NCBI GenBank assembly: GCA_963841715.1
Contig: CAWJDP010000003.1
Coordinates: 434,001 to 498,000, forward strand
DNA from: DASPWW01 sp963841715
GTDB lineage: Bacteria > Actinomycetota > Thermoleophilia > Solirubrobacterales > 70-9
DNA: 64,000 nucleotides
Direction: 5' to 3'
The notes below the pieces were generated by a model. That model did no database searches, was not told where the DNA came from, and was given only the letters and a program-made list of their open reading frames with translations. Positions 17,578 to 25,591 of the stretch are shown here, piece after piece. A program made the translations under genes and the position numbers. The number at the start of each line of letters is the position of its first letter. The stretch's first letter is position 1.

Positions 17578-17603
17578 AAAGCCGGTCGGCTTTGCTGTAA
17601 TAT
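17578..17603 (+). promoter_or_regulatory. palindromic operator and -10 box of the sulfur operon
   Basis: AAAGCCG-GT-CGGCTTT is a perfect 16-bp palindrome (17578-17593) directly before TAATAT (17598-17603), a good -10 hexamer. The palindrome covers the -35/spacer region, the expected place for a repressor. A cysteine-free Rrf2 regulator is encoded 5 kb downstream and is a candidate ligand-responsive binder; this link is inference. Confidence 0.6.
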
Positions 17604-17653
17604 CGCGCTCCGCCTCTGCTCCGGGCCCAGGCCCAGCCGAGAAGGAGACTGAG

Positions 17654-19549
17654 ATGGAGCCGACGAGCGTCAAGCAGAAGCCTGCGTCCTCCCCGCTCGA
17701 GGGCCTGGATGTGGACGTCGGGAAGGTCCAGAACGGCAAGGGGCGCGCGGGATCGCTCGAGAACCCCGAAGTGTACGAGGACGTACCCGGGCACGTGATC
17801 CCGATCCTCGAGCACGAGTTCGACGACTTCGACACCGAGGCGAAGAAGTTCCTCGAAGGCCACACACCTGAGGACCAGTTCATCGGGTTCCGGCTCAAGC
17901 AGGGCGTCTACGGCCAGCGCCAGCCCGACGTCCAGATGATCCGCGTCAAGCTGCCGTTCGGAGCGGTCACCCCCGACCAGCTCGACGCGTTCGCCGAGGT
18001 CGCCGCCAGCTACACGCCGCTGCGAAAGGGCCACATCACGACGCGGCAGAACATCCAGCTCCACCACATCCCGCTGCCGGACGCCGCGAAGGCGATCCGG
18101 ATGATCTCCGACGTCGGCCTCTCGAGCCGCGAGGGCTGCGGGAACACGGTCCGCAACGTGACCGGCGACCCGTGGGCGGGGGTGTGCGACGACGAGCCGT
18201 TCGACGTCACCCCATACGCGGCGGCGTACGTGCGCTACTTCGTCCGCCACCCTACTACGCAGCTGATGCCGCGGAAGTGGAAGACGGCGTTCACGGCCTC
18301 GGACGAGGACCGCGCGATCACAGGGATCCACGACTGCGGCTTCATCCCTCGGGTCAAGGAGATCGACGGCGAGCAGGTCAAGGGCTTCGAGATCAGGATC
18401 GGCGGTGGCACCTCGATCATGCCCCGCGTCGCCCCGACGCTGACCGAGTTCGCCCGCGCCGACGACGGCGAGTACCTGAAGCTGACCGAGGCGGCGCTTC
18501 GCATCTTCGACCGCCAGGAGTGGCTGCGGGTCAACCGCGCCCGCGCCCGCGTCAAGGTGCTGGTCGACAAGATCGGCATCGATGCGTTCCGCGAGCTCGT
18601 CGACGAGGAGCTCCAGGGCGACTGGGTCAACGAGCGCGACTTCCCCGGCGCGGTCGAGCGCGGCCGCTTCGACGACGACGAGGAGGCCAGCGCCCCTGAG
18701 ATCCCATCGAGCTACGGCTCACAGAACGGCGACAGCTCCGAGTTCGACGCGTTCCGCGCCGCGAACGTGCGCGCCCAGCGCCAGGACGGCTTCTCGACCG
18801 TCGAGGTGAAGGTGATCCGCGGCGACCTCTCGCCGGAGCACCTCCGCGGCCTCGCGGAGATCATGCGCGACTTCTGCGGCGGCCACGCGCGCACGACCGT
18901 GCAGCAGAACCTCGTCCTGCGCTGGATCCGCGACGAGTCGATCTACGACGTCTGGCAGCGCCTCGTCGAGCTCGGGCTCGGCGACGCCGGCGCCGACGAG
19001 ATCACCGACGTCGTCAGCTGCCCCGGGACCGACAGCTGCAAGCTCGGGATCACAAGCTCGATGGGCCTCAACCAGGCGATCGAGGAGCGCGTCGAGGAGA
19101 TGAAGATCACCGACCCGCTGACGAAGCGCATCCACATCAAGATGAGCGGCTGCCCCAACGGCTGCGCTCAGCACCACATCGGCAACATCGGCTTCTACGG
19201 CGCCTCGCTCAAGGTCGGCGACCACCAGCTCCCGGCCTACATCGCCCACATCGGCGGCAACTACGAGGGCGGCGAGGTCGTCTACGGCACCCGCCTCAAG
19301 GCGCGGCTGCCTGCGAAGCGCGTACCCGACGCCGTCGAGCGCTGGATCCGCCTCTACGGGGACGAGCGCAACGAAGGCGAGGAGTTCAACGTGTTCGCCG
19401 ATCGCGTCGGAGCGGCCCGCTTCGAGGAGACCGTGAAGGACCTCTCGATGCCGGTCGAGTTCGGTCTCGAGACGATGACCCAGTTCGTCGACTGGGCCCG
19501 CCACGAGCCATACAAGGTCGAGCGCGGCGAGGGTGAGTGCGCGGTTTAG
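17654..19549 (+). CDS. sir: ferredoxin-dependent sulfite (nitrite/sulfite) reductase
   Basis: A 631-residue siroheme/4Fe-4S enzyme made of two ferrodoxin-like repeats. The first repeat has KGHITTRQNIQLHHI and CGNTVRNVTGDP. The second has VVSCPGTDSCKLGITSS and KMSGCPNGCAQHHIGNIGF, supplying the Cys-x5-Cys and Cys-x3-Cys cluster ligands. It reduces sulfite to sulfide with six electrons from ferredoxin. The position at the head of a sulfate-assimilation operon favours sulfite over nitrite. AAGGAG lies 6 nt before the ATG. The next gene starts 34 bp after its stop. Confidence 0.9.
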   Translation: MEPTSVKQKPASSPLEGLDVDVGKVQNGKGRAGSLENPEVYEDVPGHVIPILEHEFDDFDTEAKKFLEGHTPEDQFIGFRLKQGVYGQRQPDVQMIRVKLPFGAVTPDQLDAFAEVAASYTPLRKGHITTRQNIQLHHIPLPDAAKAIRMISDVGLSSREGCGNTVRNVTGDPWAGVCDDEPFDVTPYAAAYVRYFVRHPTTQLMPRKWKTAFTASDEDRAITGIHDCGFIPRVKEIDGEQVKGFEIRIGGGTSIMPRVAPTLTEFARADDGEYLKLTEAALRIFDRQEWLRVNRARARVKVLVDKIGIDAFRELVDEELQGDWVNERDFPGAVERGRFDDDEEASAPEIPSSYGSQNGDSSEFDAFRAANVRAQRQDGFSTVEVKVIRGDLSPEHLRGLAEIMRDFCGGHARTTVQQNLVLRWIRDESIYDVWQRLVELGLGDAGADEITDVVSCPGTDSCKLGITSSMGLNQAIEERVEEMKITDPLTKRIHIKMSGCPNGCAQHHIGNIGFYGASLKVGDHQLPAYIAHIGGNYEGGEVVYGTRLKARLPAKRVPDAVERWIRLYGDERNEGEEFNVFADRVGAARFEETVKDLSMPVEFGLETMTQFVDWARHEPYKVERGEGECAV

Positions 19550-19583
19550 AGGCCGGCGCGATCCCGCACAGCAGAGAGACCAC

Positions 19584-20279
19584 ATGGCGCCGACGCTGAC
19601 CGACATCGAGCCGGACAAGGTTGCCGCTGAGCTCGAGGAGCGCAGCGCCGCCGACGCGCTGGCGTGGGCGATCGAGCGCTTCCATCCGAGTCTGTATTTC
19701 GCCTGCTCGTTCCAGAAGACGAGCTCGGTGATCGTCGACATGGCGACGAAGATCGAGCCCAAGGCGCGGTTCTTCTACCTCGACACCGACGTGCTCTTCG
19801 ACGAGACCTACCAGACCCGCGACGCGCTCCAGGAACGCTACGGGATCGAGTTCGACCGATACCACAACATCAGCCTGGAGGAGCAAGCTCGGCTCTACGG
19901 CGATAACCTGTGGGCCCGTCAGCCAGACGCCTGCTGTGGGATCCGCAAGGTCGAGCCGATGCGCGATGCGTTGTCCGGTATCGATTGCTGGGTCTCGGGA
20001 ATCCGACGTGAGGACTCCTCGACCAGGGTAGGCGCGGCCAAATTCGGTTGGGATCGACGCTTCGGACTGTGGAAGCTGAATCCGCTGGCTGACTGGACCG
20101 AGCAAGACGTCTGGAACTACATCCGCGAAAACGATGTTCCCCACAACCCGCTGCATGACGCTGGATATCCATCGATCGGCTGCACCCACTGCACGCGCCC
20201 CCCGGGCGCGAACGGTGGGTCGCGGGACGGTCGCTGGGCGAATTTCGACAAGACGGAGTGCGGACTGAATGGCCGATAG
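19584..20279 (+). CDS. cysH: adenylylsulfate (APS) reductase, thioredoxin-dependent
   Basis: A 231-residue protein of the CysH family. ACSFQKTSSVIVDMA is the substrate loop. The pairs CCGIRKVEP and GCTHCTRPP supply the CC...CxxC ligands of a 4Fe-4S cluster, which marks enzymes that reduce APS directly rather than PAPS. The catalytic cysteine is in KTECGLN close to the C-terminus. It releases sulfite for the reductase encoded just upstream. I use the ATG at 19584; the frame is open upstream into the sir gene. It overlaps the sat start by 11 bp, indicating translational coupling. Confidence 0.9.
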   Translation: MAPTLTDIEPDKVAAELEERSAADALAWAIERFHPSLYFACSFQKTSSVIVDMATKIEPKARFFYLDTDVLFDETYQTRDALQERYGIEFDRYHNISLEEQARLYGDNLWARQPDACCGIRKVEPMRDALSGIDCWVSGIRREDSSTRVGAAKFGWDRRFGLWKLNPLADWTEQDVWNYIRENDVPHNPLHDAGYPSIGCTHCTRPPGANGGSRDGRWANFDKTECGLNGR

Positions 20280-21360
20280 CGCCCCCACCAAGACCGGATT
20301 GAAGCTCGACCTCTCGGCCCGCCAGACGGCGGACTTCGAGCTGCTCGCAAACGGCGGCTTCGCGCCGCTCGACGGCTTCATGGGCTCCGAGGACTGGAGC
20401 TCGGTGGTCGACTCGATGAAGCTCGCGAACGGTGAGATCTTCTCGATCCCGATCACGCTCGCGACCGACCTCGACGCCTCGAAGGGCGACGTGGTCGAGC
20501 TCGTCGCCGACAACGGCAAGCCGCTCGGGCGGCTCACGGTCGAGGAGGTCTTCGAGCGCGACGTCAAGCGCGAGGCCGAGAACGTCTACCGCACGACCGA
20601 CAAGGAGCACCCGGGCGTCGCGGCGATCTACGCCGAGGGCAACCGCTGCCTCGCCGGGACGATCAGCGCCGACGCGCTCCCGGATCACGACGAGGCGTTC
20701 CGGTCGCACCTCCTGACGCCGGCCGAGAGCAAGGCGCAGTTCGAGGAGCGGGGCTGGAAGCGGATCGTCGCGTTCCAGACCCGGAACCCGATCCACCGCG
20801 CGCACGAGTACCTGACCAAGGCCGCGCTCGAGATCTGCGACGGCCTCTTCCTGCATCCGCTGATCGGCGAGACGAAGAAGGGCGACATCCCGGCCGACGT
20901 GCGGATGCACTGCTACCAGGCGCTGATGAAGGACTACTACCCTGGCGAGCGGGTCATCCTCGGGGTCAACCCCGCGGCGATGCGCTACGCGGGCCCGCGC
21001 GAGGCGATCTTCCACGCCATCGTCCGCCGCAACTACGGCGCCACCCATTTCATCGTCGGCCGCGACCACGCCGGTGTCGGCGACTATTACGGAACCTACG
21101 ACGCTCAGCTGATCTTTGACGAAATCGACATCGGAGAGCTCGGGATCACCCCGCTGTTCTTCGAGCACACGTTCTGGTGCGAGGAATGCGAGGGCATGGC
21201 TTCAGGCAAGACTTGCCCTCACGGGGAGGAATCGCACCTGTTCCTCTCGGGCACCAAGGTGCGCGAGATGCTCGCGGCAGGCGAGTCGCCGCCGCATGAG
21301 TTCACGAGGCCGGAGGTTGCGGAGATCCTGATCGACGCGTACAGAAAGGAGTCCAACTGA
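20269..21360 (+). CDS. sat: sulfate adenylyltransferase (ATP sulfurylase)
   Basis: A 363-residue homo-oligomeric type enzyme. It has AFQTRNPIHRAHEYL (HxxH-like ATP site), NPAAMRYAGPREAIFHA and VGRDHAGVGDYYG. Cysteines in FWCEECEGMASGKTCPHG form the zinc site of bacterial Sat proteins. It makes APS from sulfate and ATP. The start lies inside cysH and the TGA stop overlaps the next ATG (TGATG), so cysH-sat-cysC are coupled. Confidence 0.95.
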   Translation: MADSAPTKTGLKLDLSARQTADFELLANGGFAPLDGFMGSEDWSSVVDSMKLANGEIFSIPITLATDLDASKGDVVELVADNGKPLGRLTVEEVFERDVKREAENVYRTTDKEHPGVAAIYAEGNRCLAGTISADALPDHDEAFRSHLLTPAESKAQFEERGWKRIVAFQTRNPIHRAHEYLTKAALEICDGLFLHPLIGETKKGDIPADVRMHCYQALMKDYYPGERVILGVNPAAMRYAGPREAIFHAIVRRNYGATHFIVGRDHAGVGDYYGTYDAQLIFDEIDIGELGITPLFFEHTFWCEECEGMASGKTCPHGEESHLFLSGTKVREMLAAGESPPHEFTRPEVAEILIDAYRKESN

Positions 21361-21902
21361 TGTCCGAAGCCAAGGGCTTCACCCTCTGGTTCACAGGGCT
21401 GTCCGGAGCCGGGAAGTCGACGATAAGCCACCTGATCGTCGAGGAGCTGAACGCGCGCGGAGCGCCCGTCGAGGTGCTCGACGGCGACGTCGTGCGCGAG
21501 AACCTCTCGAAGGGGCTCGGGTTCTCTAAGGAGGACCGCGACACCAACATCCGTCGGATCGCGTTCGTCGCCGACCTGCTGTCGCGCAACGGCGTCCCGG
21601 TGATCACCGCGGCGATCTCGCCCTATCGCGAGCTGCGCGACGAGGCGAGGACGACGATGGACGGCCGCTTCATCGAGACCTACGTGAAGGCCTCGGTCGA
21701 GGTGTGCGAGGAGCGCGACACGAAGGGCCTGTACGCGAAGGCGCGGGCCGGCGAGATCAAGGAGTTCACGGGCGTCTCGGATCCGTACGAGCCGCCGGAG
21801 AACCCCGAGATCGTGCTCGACACCGAGACCCAGTCCCCGGACGAGTCCGCGGCGCAGATCATCGCCTTCCTCGAAGAGCGCGAGCTGATCCCGCCGAAGT
21901 AG
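21360..21902 (+). CDS. cysC: adenylylsulfate (APS) kinase
   Basis: A 180-residue P-loop kinase. It has the Walker A motif TGLSGAGKST, VLDGDVVRENLSKGLGFS and the NIRRIAFVADLL segment, followed by YVKASVEVCEERDTKGLY. It phosphorylates APS to PAPS. Because the reductase in this operon carries the APS-type cluster, PAPS is not needed for sulfate reduction here. PAPS probably serves sulfotransferases, or the two enzymes compete for APS. Last gene of the plus-strand operon; it converges on the PHP gene. Confidence 0.93.
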   Translation: MSEAKGFTLWFTGLSGAGKSTISHLIVEELNARGAPVEVLDGDVVRENLSKGLGFSKEDRDTNIRRIAFVADLLSRNGVPVITAAISPYRELRDEARTTMDGRFIETYVKASVEVCEERDTKGLYAKARAGEIKEFTGVSDPYEPPENPEIVLDTETQSPDESAAQIIAFLEERELIPPK

Positions 21903-21916
21903 CCAAGGCGGGGCGG

Positions 21917-22747
21917 CTACGGCCGAGCGGGAACCTGGGGCTCTCCGAGGTCGAAGGTCTGATACGCCCCGAAGCGGGAGAAGGTCTTGTGGGAGGGACC
22001 GTGGAAGTCGGACGAGCCGGTCGCGGTCAACCCGCGCTCGGCGCACAGATCGACGCAGAACCGCGTCTCCTCGCGAGAGTGCGAGGGGTAGAACGACTCG
22101 ATGCCCTCGAGCGGCAGCGCCTCGACCAGGGTCCTGACCTCGGTCGGGTCGCTGACGTCCCAGAAGGGGTGTGCGACGACGGCGGCGCCTCCCGCGGCGT
22201 GGACCAGGTCGACGGCCTCATCGGCCGTCGGCCAGCGCCGCGCCACGAACGCCTTCGCCCCCGGCACGAGGTACTCCTCGAAGAACGGCTTCATGTCCTC
22301 GCCCGCCCCCGCGGCACGCGCGATGTGCGGCCGCCCGACCGAGAGCGCATCGCCGGCCTCGGCGATCGCGTCGTCGAGCGTGAGCGAGAAGCCGTGATCG
22401 CGCAGACGCGCGATGATCTCCTCGGCGCGGTTGACCCGCTCCTGCTGGGCGCGCTCGCAGGCGGGAGCCATCGCGTCGAGGTCGACCCAGTAGCCGAGCA
22501 TGTGGAGGTCGTCGGAGTACTCGTGGACGCACGACATCTCGATCGCAGGAACGCACTCGATGCCGGCCTCGTCGGCCGCCGCGACCGCGGCGGGAACGCC
22601 GGCGACCGCGTCGTGGTCGGTGAGCGACATCGTCGTCACCCCGGCCTCGGCGGCAGCATGGGCGACGTCGGCCGGCTGGAGCTGGCCGTCGGAGACGGTG
22701 GAGTGGGACTGAAGGTCGATCACAGAGCGAAGATTTCTAGCAGTCAT
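21917..22747 (-). CDS. PHP domain phosphoesterase, RNase AM / pAp-phosphatase type
   Basis: A 276-residue PHP protein. Its metal-binding motifs are DLQSHSTVSDG (first His of HxH replaced by Gln), LTDHDAVAG, VPAIEMSC, VVAHPFW and SSDFHGPS. Length and motif order match the YciV/RNase AM group, whose members include 3',5'-nucleoside bisphosphate phosphatases that turn pAp into AMP. It lies against the PAPS-making operon, so removal of pAp formed when PAPS is used is a reasonable hypothesis. The Gln replacement may shift metal choice or activity. The start is the ATG at 22747; no clear ribosome-binding site. Confidence 0.8.
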   Translation of the reverse strand: MTARNLRSVIDLQSHSTVSDGQLQPADVAHAAAEAGVTTMSLTDHDAVAGVPAAVAAADEAGIECVPAIEMSCVHEYSDDLHMLGYWVDLDAMAPACERAQQERVNRAEEIIARLRDHGFSLTLDDAIAEAGDALSVGRPHIARAAGAGEDMKPFFEEYLVPGAKAFVARRWPTADEAVDLVHAAGGAAVVAHPFWDVSDPTEVRTLVEALPLEGIESFYPSHSREETRFCVDLCAERGLTATGSSDFHGPSHKTFSRFGAYQTFDLGEPQVPARP

Positions 22748-22816
22748 CAGGTCTCAGACTTCAGACATCAGGCTTTTCCGTTGCCGGATGCCCGCGGTCC
22801 GGTGACTGGAGTCTGA

Positions 22817-23272
22817 ATGAGGATCTCCGCGAAGGCCGACTATGCGGTCCGCGCCGCCGCCGAGCTCGCGGCGTCGGGCTCGACGCCGGTCAAGGGCGAG
22901 CAACTCGCCGAGACCCAGGACATCCCGCTGCAGTTCCTCGAGCACATCCTGCTCGAGCTCAAGCACGCCCGGATCGTGCGCGCGAAGCGCGGGGCCAAGG
23001 GCGGCTACTGGCTCGCCCGCGACCCGGACGAGATCACGCTCGCCGAGGTGCTTCGCGCCGTCGAGGGCCCGCTCGCGAACATCCAGGACTCGGCCCCGGA
23101 GGCGACGACGTACTCCGGCCACGCCGAGCGCCTGCGGGAGGTGTGGATCGCCGTGCGCGCGAACCTGCGCGCGGTGCTCGAGCAGGTCTCGCTCGCCGAC
23201 CTTGCGGAGGGCGAGCTCCCCGACTCGGTCCGCGAGCTGACCGACGACCCCGACGCCTGGGTCACCCGCTGA
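22817..23272 (+). CDS. Rrf2 family transcriptional regulator without Fe-S cysteines
   Basis: A 151-residue protein. MRISAKADYAVRAAAELA, LQFLEHILLELKHARIV and KRGAKGGYWLAR form the Rrf2 winged-helix domain. It has no cysteine at all, so it cannot hold the cluster used by IscR, NsrR or RsrR. That puts it nearer to the CymR type, which controls sulfur genes through protein or metabolite signals. Its place between the sulfur operon and a TauE/SafE transporter supports a role in sulfur control. GGAG five nt before the ATG. TCAGACT and its complement AGTCTGA flank the upstream region (about 22750-22815). Confidence 0.85.
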   Translation: MRISAKADYAVRAAAELAASGSTPVKGEQLAETQDIPLQFLEHILLELKHARIVRAKRGAKGGYWLARDPDEITLAEVLRAVEGPLANIQDSAPEATTYSGHAERLREVWIAVRANLRAVLEQVSLADLAEGELPDSVRELTDDPDAWVTR

Positions 23273-23379
23273 TCCCGCGGCCGATGCCGCAGGACCCCTT
23301 GAAGCCGCCGCTGCTACTATCTTCGCCTTGCTTTGAAGACTAAGTTGATCGACAAAGACCACCAGCGGGGCGACTAGCC

Positions 23380-24291
23380 GTGGATCCGGTGATCGTTCTG
23401 TTTGGGCTCGGCATCGGGCTGCTGATCGGGATGACCGGCGTCGGCGGTGCGTCGCTGATGACCCCGCTGCTGATCCTCGTGTTCGGAATCCAGCCGATCA
23501 CCGCGATCGGGACGGACATCTTCTACGCCGCGATCACGAAGACGGCGGGAGGTGTCCGCCACCTGCGGCTGAAGACGGTTCACCGGGCGCTCGCGATGTG
23601 GCTGGCGGTCGGTGCCGTCCCCTCGGCACTCGCCGGTGTGTGGGTGATCGAGCTGCTGAAGCGGCAGTACGGCGAGAGCGCCCTCAACGAGATCGTCCTC
23701 GGCGCTCTCGGCGGAGCGCTCCTCGTGGTCGGCCTCGCGACGCTGTTTCGCGCCGCGTTCCTCTCGGAGACGATCCAAGAGCGCTCCGCGATGCATCTGT
23801 ACCCCCGACACATCGTGGCCGCCGTGATCACCGGCCTGATCACCGGTTTCGTGATCTCGGTGACCTCAGCCGGAAGCGGCGCCCTCGTCGCGATCGCGCT
23901 GATCGCGATCTTCCGCCTCACGCCGCAGCGGGTTGCGGGGACAAGCGTCGCCGCGGCTGCCGTGCTGCTGTGGGCGGCGGGGATCGCCCACTGGATCGGC
24001 GGCAATGTTGACTTCGTCCTCGCCGGAAACATCCTCCTCGGGTCGATACCCGGCGTGCTCGTCGGGAGCCAGCTCTCGGTCAAGGCTCCCCAGGGCTTCC
24101 TGCGCACGGTCCTCGCCCTGGTGCTCGTCGCATCCGGCGCGATCCTGATTGCGAAGGAGGGGACCCTCGGGGTCGTCGCGCCCGCGATCGGCATCGCCAC
24201 GATCATGATCGGCGGCCTGTTCGCGGTCCAGGTCGTCATCCACCGGCGCGCGCAGCGCCCAACTCCGACGCCAAGCCCGAGCCCGGGCTAG
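23380..24291 (+). CDS. TauE/SafE family membrane transporter (probable sulfate/sulfite)
   Basis: A 303-residue membrane protein with about eight helices. The family loop GMTGVGGASLMTPLLIL lies near the N-terminus and its internal repeat FVISVTSAGSGALVAIAL is in the second half. This pseudo-twofold arrangement is typical of TauE/SafE (DUF81) proteins, which move sulfite, sulfonates or sulfate. It has its own upstream signals: TACTAT around 23314 followed by a ~60-nt leader. Context next to sulfate assimilation suggests import of sulfate or export of excess sulfite; the direction cannot be read from the sequence. Confidence 0.85.
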   Translation: MDPVIVLFGLGIGLLIGMTGVGGASLMTPLLILVFGIQPITAIGTDIFYAAITKTAGGVRHLRLKTVHRALAMWLAVGAVPSALAGVWVIELLKRQYGESALNEIVLGALGGALLVVGLATLFRAAFLSETIQERSAMHLYPRHIVAAVITGLITGFVISVTSAGSGALVAIALIAIFRLTPQRVAGTSVAAAAVLLWAAGIAHWIGGNVDFVLAGNILLGSIPGVLVGSQLSVKAPQGFLRTVLALVLVASGAILIAKEGTLGVVAPAIGIATIMIGGLFAVQVVIHRRAQRPTPTPSPSPG

Positions 24292-24325
24292 GCGGCACGC
24301 GGCGCGCCCGCGCGCGCGCGCAGGA

Positions 24326-24331
24326 TAGGCT
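24326..24331 (+). promoter_or_regulatory. -10 box of the ACAD10-like locus
   Basis: TAGGCT, 8 nt before the ATG at 24340, no Shine-Dalgarno sequence. Confidence 0.45.
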
Positions 24332-24339
24332 CTCGGCTG

Positions 24340-25591
24340 ATGGACTTCGACCTCAGCCCGCGACTCGAGGAGCTCCGCGAGCGCGTCGGCGCGTTCATTG
24401 ACGAGCACGTCTATCCGGCTGAGGCCGACGCGGTGCGGGCGCTCGACGACGAGGTCCGGCCCGGGGTCGCCTATCCGGAGCTGATCCGCGAGATCCGCGC
24501 CAAGGCCCGCGACGAGGGACTGTGGAACCTGTTCATGCCCGACGAACGCTACGGCGCCGGGCTCGACGAACTGGGAGTACGGCCTGCTGTGCGAGGACAT
24601 GGGGCGCAGCCCGGTGCTCGCGCCGATGGCCTTCAACTGCTCCGCCCCCGACACGGGCAACATGGAGATCCTCGCCGACCACGGAACCGAGGAGCAGCGC
24701 GAGGATTGGCTCCAGCCGCTGCTCGACGGCGAGATTCGAAGCTGCTTCTCGATGACCGAGCCCGAGGTCTCCGGCTCTGATCCGCGCACGCTCCAGACCC
24801 ACGCCGAGCTCGAGGACGGCGAGTGGGTGATCAACGGCCACAAGTGGTTCACCTCCGGCGCCGTCGGCGCCTCGGTCGCGATCGTGATGTGCGTGACCGA
24901 GCCCGACGCGCACCCGTACGCCCGCGCGTCGATGATCCTCGTCCCGGTCGACAACCCCGGGTTCGACCTGATCCGGCCGGTGCCGGTGATGGGCCACGAC
25001 AAGGGGCCGGGACACTGCGAGGTCCGATACGAGGATTGCCGGGTGCCGGAGGGGAACCTGCTCGGCGAGCGCGGAGCGGGCTTCGTGATCGCCCAGGACC
25101 GGCTCGGTCCGGGGCGGATCCACCACTGCATGCGCGCGATCGGGACCTGCGAGCGCGCGATCGAGATGATGTGCCGACGCGCGAACTCGCGCGAGACGTT
25201 CGGCGAGAAGCTCGCCGAGAAGCAGTTCATCCAGGACTTCATCGCTCTGTCGCGGATGGAGACCGACCAGGCGCGGCTGCTGACTCTGCTTGCGGCGTGG
25301 AAGATGGACACGGCCGGCAAGCGCGCCGCGCGCCAGGAGATCTCGATGATCAAGGTCGTCGCGGCGAACGTCGTCATGGACGTTCTCGACCGGGCGATCC
25401 AGGTCCACGGCGCGCTCGGGATGTCCGACGACACGCCGCTCGCCTCGATGTGGCGCTACAGCCGCATGCTCAAGGTCGCCGACGGGCCCGACGAGGTCCA
25501 CAAGATGGTCATCGCCCGCCGCGAGCTCAACAAGTGGGCGAAGGAGTCCGAGGCCGAGCTCGAGCGCGTCGCGGCCGGCGCTTCCCGCTAG
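24340..25591 (+). pseudogene. acyl-CoA dehydrogenase, ACAD10/11 type, interrupted by a +1 frameshift
   Basis: Two overlapping frames together encode one ~417-residue dehydrogenase. The first runs from MDFDLSPRLEELRERV to MPDERYGAGLD. After one extra G near 24568 the second continues NWEYGLLCEDMGRSPVLAPM to the stop. The second frame holds CFSMTEPEVSGSDPRTLQT, GHKWFTSG and the active-site region LKVADGPDEVHKMVIARREL. ADGPDEVH, with Asp at the catalytic-base position, is characteristic of ACAD10/11. Apart from the frameshift the gene looks intact, so this is either a very recent mutation or a sequencing error. It converges on the kinase gene; their stop codons share a CTAG. Confidence 0.85.

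Noticed and set aside
22748..22816. Transposon-like terminal repeats around the Rrf2 gene (TCAGACT/AGTCTGA)
   Set aside because: Only 7 bp, no transposase and no target duplication; more likely operator half-sites or chance.
24560..24600. Programmed ribosomal frameshifting in the acyl-CoA dehydrogenase
   Set aside because: No slippery heptamer, no stop or Shine-Dalgarno-like stimulator at the right spacing; simple indel is more likely.
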